This document shows, piece after piece, positions 13,232-17,552 of a stretch of 17,552 nt of DNA. How positions within the stretch are numbered: the stretch's first letter is position 1; each line of letters opens with the position of its first letter. Both the position numbers and the translations under genes were made by a program. Source of the DNA: an uncultured Flavobacteriaceae bacterium (GTDB lineage Bacteria; Bacteroidota; Bacteroidia; Flavobacteriales; Flavobacteriaceae); the NCBI GenBank assembly GCA_913051755.1, contig CAJXBR010000015.1, forward strand, positions 1-17,552. Direction: 5' to 3'. Under the pieces are notes generated by a model. It saw only the letters and a list, made by a program, of their open reading frames with translations. It did no database searches and was not told the origin of the DNA.

Positions 13232-15789
13232 GCAGAGTTTCGGCTCGCATTGATGTTGCCAAACAGCGAACGAGTGACCATCTTCTCAAGTACCTCATCA
13301 CTACCTTTTTGTAGTAGCTTACCCAATCCATACTGTTGAATTGTCAAAAGGGGTAATACAATCTTTTCACGCATCATAATTGAAGCCTTTCCTGCTGGTT
13401 CGTTTTCCATCAATTCTGACTGCCCAGTGAGTTTCAACAGGTACTTCTTGGCACGTTGATATTCATCATGAATCTGATCCCAAAACGGACCATATTCAGG
13501 ATCGTTTTGCATATAGGCAGTGAGTTTAAAAAATGATTTTGTGAGACTCATCATTGAATTGTAAACCAAGGTTCTGAAAAAAGCGTTGTTTTCGTACAAC
13601 GCCATCACTTGATCAAAACGACCTGTTTTTTCAAATTTTTCAAGCGAAAGACCTAACCCATAAAAGCCAGGTACGTTTTGCTTCAACTGACTCCAGCTAC
13701 CCACAAATGGAATGGCACGAAGAGCAGAAAAATCCAATGACTTTGATTTACCTCTTTTGCTTGGACGACTACCAATATTGGTTTTTGCATAAAACTTTAG
13801 TGTACTCATGTGTTCCAAATAAGGCAAAAACTTAGGATGTGATTTAAAGTCTTGATAGGCTTGAAAACTCGTCTCAGCAAGTTCCACTATCGTTTGGCGA
13901 TCCTTATCAGATATTTCAGACGAACTATTGTTAAACACTCGATTGGCAATCCCTGAACTCAACAGCTGCTCTAGGTTATACTGACAAGAGTTAATTGTTC
14001 CAAAATTAGAACTAATCGTTTGACCTTGAACTGTAATTTGAATTTCATCCGACTCAATACTGTCGCCCAAAGAAGCATAAAATTGATGAGTGTTTCCACC
14101 CCCACGTGCAGGAGGTCCTCCCCGACCATCAAAGAATAATGCTTTCACGCCATGCTTTCGAGACACTTCCGTAAGTTCTTCTTTGGCACGAAAAATACTC
14201 CAATTTGCCATGAGGTATCCCCCATCTTTGGTGCCATCAGAAAACCCTAGCATAATGGTTTGTTTATCACCTCTTGTACGCAAGTGATTGCGATAGGTAG
14301 GATTACTATATACTACGTCCATCACCTTTGAAGCAATACTCAAGTCTGAAATGGTTTCAAAAAGTGGTGCAACATCAACAGTTGGCGATTCCCAGTTGCT
14401 CAAACGTATAATCGCAAAAACCTCAAAAATATTTTGTGCAGTTTGATTATTGCTAATTATGTATCGATGACACCCTAGTTCTCCATTTTGTAATTGAATC
14501 TTTTGCATTGCTCGAATAGAGCCAAGAGTTTTGTTCACAAGATCATCCGAAAATTTTTCAGGAAGTAAGTCTCCTTTTAGTGTTGTTAGAAAATCAATTT
14601 TTTCTGACTCATCTAGTTGAAGATAGTCAACTTCTTTATTGACAACTCCTTGCTTTTGTGCGCCTTTTAGCAAAGTCATAAACGCTTCATGATGGACCCT
14701 AGAGTCTTGACGAATATCAAGGCTTGCAAAGTGATAACCAAAGGTATTAACCTTGTTGATTAACGCATCGACTTCTTTTGCAAACATACTGTGATAATCC
14801 GATACCAAGAGGTGGTGAATTTCATAAAGCTTTGCTTTTAAGTCAGAAAGAGAGATTTCTGGCTGTTCTTTTTTACTAAAAATACTATTATACAGTTTTG
14901 TTTCGATTTCAATGGCAATTTCCTCAACCCCTTTAAAAGTGAGTCTTCGACGCAGTTTCCGAATATCTCGAAAGTAATTTCTTATCACATTTGCACGTAA
15001 CTCCTGTGCTGTTTGAATCGTTATGTCTGTCGTCACAAAAGGATTTCCATCGCGATCACCACCAGGCCAAAACCCAAGATTGATGAGAGGGTTTTCAAAA
15101 TCCTTCCCATCAAAAATATTGTTTTTTATATACTGATGAATATTGCTGACAGAGTGATAAAAAACGTTATCAAGATACCACATCAAACTTCTAGCTTCAT
15201 CGAGGGGTGATGGCTTCTCCTTTTTGAAAAAGGGTGTGCGCCCTAACTGAGCAAGCAGGAGTTCAATAGTCGGCAAATCGTTGGCCTTAATCGCAGCTGA
15301 AAGGTCTGTAATGATTCCTAAAACTGAGCCTGGATAAAACTGTGTTGGGTGTGCAGTTAAAACAGGTCGAACCTTAAAATTATTGAGATAATCTTTTAAT
15401 GCAGTAGTTTTTGTTTTTTCTTCAGCTTCTTCTTTTGAGCTTCGCAAAGTTCCCCGGCCACTGAAATTATTGACTTCTGTGAAAGCAGCGTCCTCTATGG
15501 CATCAAAGAGCACCACTTGACGTTCGATAAACTGAATCAATCGAAACAAAATATCGATGTTGTCTTTTTCAGAGTTGTTTGGATAGTATTGTTCAAAAAA
15601 ATCATCGACTATTTGTATTGGATTCTTATTCTGATCAAACCCATGTGAGCAAAATTCAGAGAAGAAAGGGAGTAGTGTTGAGGTCTTAGAAATATGGGAG
15701 TACGGGAGTGTAGAAAACACACTGTTATACAGTTGAAATCTCGAAATGACTTCATTTTCGAAACGTTCTAATTTTGTTTTTCGTGTCAT
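13228..15789 (-). CDS. ppc: Phosphoenolpyruvate carboxylase
   Basis: Replenishes the TCA cycle by carboxylating PEP to oxaloacetate; cytoplasmic. The protein has 853 residues, close to the family norm (E. coli 883). Visible signatures are LTAHPTQ (144-150, catalytic His147), FWPGGDRDGNPFVTT in the first half, and FFDGRGGPPARGG (552-564), with the two Arg of the GRGG and ARGG turns at 556 and 562. The C-terminus reads NASRNSA, keeping the effector-site Asn (851) but ending in Ala and not in the usual Gly. It differs from enterobacterial enzymes by Gln after TAHPT and by Asp554 at the position of E. coli His579, which I read as clade features, not as damage, because the frame is otherwise complete. 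It starts 66 bases after the Lrp-family gene, beyond a terminator, so it should have its own promoter; no perfect TAnnTTTG was found in that gap. Confidence 0.96.
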   Translation of the reverse strand: MTRKTKLERFENEVISRFQLYNSVFSTLPYSHISKTSTLLPFFSEFCSHGFDQNKNPIQIVDDFFEQYYPNNSEKDNIDILFRLIQFIERQVVLFDAIEDAAFTEVNNFSGRGTLRSSKEEAEEKTKTTALKDYLNNFKVRPVLTAHPTQFYPGSVLGIITDLSAAIKANDLPTIELLLAQLGRTPFFKKEKPSPLDEARSLMWYLDNVFYHSVSNIHQYIKNNIFDGKDFENPLINLGFWPGGDRDGNPFVTTDITIQTAQELRANVIRNYFRDIRKLRRRLTFKGVEEIAIEIETKLYNSIFSKKEQPEISLSDLKAKLYEIHHLLVSDYHSMFAKEVDALINKVNTFGYHFASLDIRQDSRVHHEAFMTLLKGAQKQGVVNKEVDYLQLDESEKIDFLTTLKGDLLPEKFSDDLVNKTLGSIRAMQKIQLQNGELGCHRYIISNNQTAQNIFEVFAIIRLSNWESPTVDVAPLFETISDLSIASKVMDVVYSNPTYRNHLRTRGDKQTIMLGFSDGTKDGGYLMANWSIFRAKEELTEVSRKHGVKALFFDGRGGPPARGGGNTHQFYASLGDSIESDEIQITVQGQTISSNFGTINSCQYNLEQLLSSGIANRVFNNSSSEISDKDRQTIVELAETSFQAYQDFKSHPKFLPYLEHMSTLKFYAKTNIGSRPSKRGKSKSLDFSALRAIPFVGSWSQLKQNVPGFYGLGLSLEKFEKTGRFDQVMALYENNAFFRTLVYNSMMSLTKSFFKLTAYMQNDPEYGPFWDQIHDEYQRAKKYLLKLTGQSELMENEPAGKASIMMREKIVLPLLTIQQYGLGKLLQKGSDEVLEKMVTRSLFGNINASRNSA

Positions 15790-15802
15790 TAATTATATAT
15801 CA

Positions 15803-15835
15803 TTAAAAAACCCTCGAACTTGTCGTAAGAGGGTT
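15803..15835 (-). terminator. Intrinsic terminator after the Lrp-family gene
   Basis: On the minus strand the arms AACCCTC (15835-15829) and GAGGGTT (15815-15809) form seven perfect pairs around a 13-base loop, and the 3' arm runs directly into a T run. It begins 20 bases after the Lrp stop codon and ends about 14 bases before the ppc ATG. It most simply ends the M14-lrp transcription unit. Because it is so close to ppc, a leader-regulated role for ppc cannot be excluded, but no leader peptide or alternative pairing was seen. Confidence 0.85.
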
Positions 15836-15855
15836 CAAACAGTGTTATTATCCCC

Positions 15856-16335
15856 TTAGAGTTCTTGAAAAATAGTATGCATCAGACGTTTTTTGTCATT
15901 GATACTTTCCTCCAAAGAAATCATAGTTTCGGTACGTAAAATACCATCAATATCATCGATAGAAAAGATAATTTCTTTCGCGTGTTCTGTGCTTTTTGCA
16001 CGAATTTTACAATAAATATTAAATTTTCCAGTCGTAATATGTGCAACTGTGACGTTGGGAATTTCTGAAAGCCGCTCCAAAACATATTTGGTCTGATGCG
16101 TTTTTTCCAAGAAAATACCAATGTAGGCAATAAATGAATAACCTAATTTTTTATAATCAAGAGTCAAGGACGAACCTTTGATGATGCCAGCATCTTCCAT
16201 TTTTTTGACGCGAACATGAACTGTACCTGCAGAAATCAAAAGCTTTTTTGCAATATCGGTAAAAGGAGTTCGCATGTTATCTATAAGGATATCTAGTATC
16301 TGATGATCGATTTCGTCTAATTTGATATTACTCAT
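15856..16335 (-). CDS. Lrp/AsnC-family transcriptional regulator
   Basis: A 159-residue DNA-binding regulator. The N-terminal winged helix-turn-helix (about 1-60) reads LDEIDHQILDILIDNMRTPFTDIAKKLLISAGTVHVRVKKMEDAGIIKGSSLTLD in part, with the recognition helix around SAGTVHVRVKKME. The C-terminal RAM effector-binding and oligomerisation domain (about 65-150) has the pattern VAHITTGKFNIYCKIRAKS, where amino acids bind in the family. The ligand and targets are unknown. The gene follows the M14 peptidase after 75 bases and precedes ppc, from which a terminator separates it. An AT-rich spacer upstream contains a direct repeat and an inverted repeat that could be an autoregulatory operator. The symbol lrp is not given because paralogues are common. 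Confidence 0.93.
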   Translation of the reverse strand: MSNIKLDEIDHQILDILIDNMRTPFTDIAKKLLISAGTVHVRVKKMEDAGIIKGSSLTLDYKKLGYSFIAYIGIFLEKTHQTKYVLERLSEIPNVTVAHITTGKFNIYCKIRAKSTEHAKEIIFSIDDIDGILRTETMISLEESINDKKRLMHTIFQEL

Positions 16336-16379
16336 TTTATATTTTTTGCAAATAAAATAAAAATTCTTTGAATTTAATG

Positions 16380-16416
16380 TATAGTAAATGCTAATTTATT
16401 GTAAATCGTTTTACAA
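16380..16416. promoter_or_regulatory. Possible operator: direct repeat plus inverted repeat upstream of the Lrp-family gene
   Basis: Two near copies, TATAGTAAAT (16380-16389) and TATTGTAAAT (16397-16406), are spaced 17 bases start to start. The second overlaps a perfect inverted repeat TTGTAAA-TCGT-TTTACAA (16399-16416), which also overlaps the stop codon of the M14 gene. Repeated AT-rich half-sites on one face suit Lrp-family octamers and autoregulation. The hairpin could instead be a weak terminator of the M14 gene, but it has few G-C pairs and no good T-tract on the minus strand. Confidence 0.35.
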
Positions 16417-17487
16417 ATTCAATGATTTTAACAATTTTTGTGCGGATTCTTCGATTTTAAACACAAAAGGCTCGAGATTTTTACAATTAGGCTCTATATG
16501 GCCATGAACGTTAGATAAATCTCCAGCAGCAGCAAAAACAGCATGAAACTCAATTTGATTGCTGTTTAAAACCTCTTTGTATTGCAATCCAACGTCTGCT
16601 GTTTTTTCATTGCCATGATCGACATAACAAACGTTTCTAAGAAGATAATCGAAAAATATCTTTTTGTTTTCAGGTATGGAGTGATAAATCGAAACATCAG
16701 CAAAAGTAGAAGTAGAGATGGCTTGTAGTGCCAATATGTAAGCGTTGAAAACAAACATTCTGGTCTGTTCACGATGGTAATCATCTTGAAAGTGACCTGC
16801 TTCAATCAGTAAGGTAGGTAAACCCAGGGACTGAAAAGCGTCTCCTACACAGTTTGGATTGAATTGGTCGTCAAAACGTCCGATTTGCGAGGCAATAGAC
16901 GATGATTGAAGACCCTGAAAAACACTAGCTGCCAACTGTGCTGCTTTGGTTCTACAGTCGTTAAAACTTCGTTCTTTATCGAAAGCAGGGGCCAACAGCG
17001 AAAGTGTTGCTGGCTTAGCCTCAACGCCAAAAATGGTACGCTGATCATGTAGATTGAATGCATAATCAGGGGAAAATTCATCAAACTCCTTACGCAATAT
17101 CCGACTTTCGACTTGAGATAAGTCTATCGCGTCTCTGTTGAGATCAATTTGATTGGCATTGAATCGAGAGTATGCCTTTGCCCCATCTGGATTGAGGATA
17201 GGGATAATCGAAAGCTGTAGGGCTTCGAGTAAACTTTTGTCTGATTGCAAATACCGCAACAGGTCAAATACACTTTTGGTGGTTGTTGACTCATTTCCAT
17301 GCATTTGAGACCATATCAACACCTTTATCTCACCATTACCTATACGAATACGATGGATGGGTAAACCAGCCTCACTGTGTCCAATAACAATAGTATTGTA
17401 TGCAGACAACAAAGGCTCTATGTGCGAGTTGCAAATGTATCTTCCTGACAACTGATGTTCAATATAAGATGAGTGCAATGGATTCAT
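16411..17487 (-). CDS. M14-family zinc carboxypeptidase
   Basis: From the chosen ATG the protein has 358 residues. The M14 metal and catalytic set is visible: SQMHGNES with zinc ligands His63 and Glu66, LNPDGA (98-103), the substrate-carboxylate motif DLNRD with Arg118, third ligand His147 in FNLHDQ, and catalytic Glu229 in LLIEAGHF. It should remove C-terminal residues or cut gamma-glutamyl or cell-wall-type amides; the substrate cannot be told. No signal peptide, membrane segment or type IX sorting domain is seen, so it is probably cytoplasmic. A TTG seven codons upstream (17508) is open but lies inside the -7 promoter box, which favours the ATG at 17485-17487. The Lrp-family gene follows after 75 bases, possibly in the same transcript. 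Confidence 0.92.
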   Translation of the reverse strand: MNPLHSSYIEHQLSGRYICNSHIEPLLSAYNTIVIGHSEAGLPIHRIRIGNGEIKVLIWSQMHGNESTTTKSVFDLLRYLQSDKSLLEALQLSIIPILNPDGAKAYSRFNANQIDLNRDAIDLSQVESRILRKEFDEFSPDYAFNLHDQRTIFGVEAKPATLSLLAPAFDKERSFNDCRTKAAQLAASVFQGLQSSSIASQIGRFDDQFNPNCVGDAFQSLGLPTLLIEAGHFQDDYHREQTRMFVFNAYILALQAISTSTFADVSIYHSIPENKKIFFDYLLRNVCYVDHGNEKTADVGLQYKEVLNSNQIEFHAVFAAAGDLSNVHGHIEPNCKNLEPFVFKIEESAQKLLKSLNL

Positions 17488-17505
17488 GTCTTGCTTTATC
17501 GTTTG

Positions 17506-17537
17506 CAAATGTAAACAGAATACGAGTTACAAAAGTA
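17506..17537 (-). promoter_or_regulatory. Promoter of the M14 peptidase gene with two TAnnTTTG boxes
   Basis: On the minus strand TACATTTG (17513-17506) is a perfect -7 box, and TTTG (17533-17530) lies 16 bases before it in the -33 position. That TTTG is itself the end of another perfect box, TACTTTTG (17537-17530). Both are preceded by TGT, so TGTTTACnTTTG occurs twice, 24 bases apart. The transcript would begin near 17499 and the ATG is about 12 bases further on. The last bases of the window (17538-17552) show nothing else. Confidence 0.6.
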
Positions 17538-17552
17538 AACAGCTAAAAGTTA

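Noticed and set aside
14090..14287. Plus-strand frames inside ppc, and similar antisense frames inside sucD, lpxA, lpxC/fabZ and the proline dehydrogenase gene
   Set aside because: They mirror strongly conserved coding sequence on the other strand, lack family motifs and have no spacing that would suit expression.
15790..15855. A second attenuator controlling ppc
   Set aside because: The hairpin with T-tract is a good terminator, but I see no leader peptide and no competing pairing, so it is read as the end of the Lrp-family gene.
17488..17508. TTG start for the M14 peptidase seven codons upstream
   Set aside because: The TTG is part of the -7 promoter box, so it would not be in the transcript.
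1..17552. CRISPR array, insertion sequence, prophage, tRNA or rRNA, riboswitch
   Set aside because: I found no regular spaced repeats, transposase or integrase motifs, CCA-ended cloverleaf or rRNA sequence. The spacers are too short for most of these, and nothing in composition suggests transfer.

Overview
The window reads as core chromosome of a marine-type Bacteroidota bacterium, most likely a member of the Flavobacteriia. The support is: AT-rich DNA, an LpxC-FabZ fusion, a PorX-type response regulator with a PglZ domain, a flavobacterial-looking HisG and PEP carboxylase, and several perfect copies of the Bacteroidota -7 promoter motif TAnnTTTG. The genome is very compact: most genes on the same strand touch or overlap, two convergent pairs overlap at their 3' ends, and no gene-free stretch reaches 300 bases. 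I see no rRNA, tRNA, insertion sequence, prophage, CRISPR array or defence island.

Layout from left to right. (1) Minus strand: the start of a histidine operon (hisG, then hisD running off the left edge). It is preceded by what looks like a complete ribosome-mediated transcription attenuator: a 17-residue leader peptide with His codons, a pause hairpin, an antiterminator and an intrinsic terminator. (2) Minus strand, reading leftwards: an HD phosphohydrolase, lpxD, lpxC/fabZ, lpxA, efp, sucD, fabG and an SPFH/prohibitin-like membrane protein. This is a tightly packed run that joins the first acyl steps of lipid A synthesis with translation and central metabolism genes. (3) Plus strand, divergent from the HD gene: porX (regulator linked to type IX secretion), tsaE (tRNA t6A synthesis ATPase) and a small membrane-anchored protein of unknown function. 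(4) Minus strand: proline dehydrogenase, overlapping the small protein tail to tail. (5) Plus strand: aroB, divergent from proline dehydrogenase and sharing a TTAA double stop with (6) minus strand ppc (PEP carboxylase). (7) Further upstream on the minus strand: an Lrp/AsnC regulator closed by a good terminator, and an M14 zinc carboxypeptidase with a well-formed promoter at the right edge.

Most genes here are housekeeping. The part most worth following is the his leader. Its four RNA segments can be paired in the classical 1:2, 2:3 and 3:4 way, and the leader peptide start resembles the start of hisG itself. The second is the divergent HD-phosphohydrolase/PorX pair, which places two possible phosphohydrolase or phosphodiesterase folds head to head next to a T9SS regulator. 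I found no clearly novel multi-gene system. Start sites were re-chosen for three genes (proline dehydrogenase, aroB, M14 peptidase), for reasons given in the entries.
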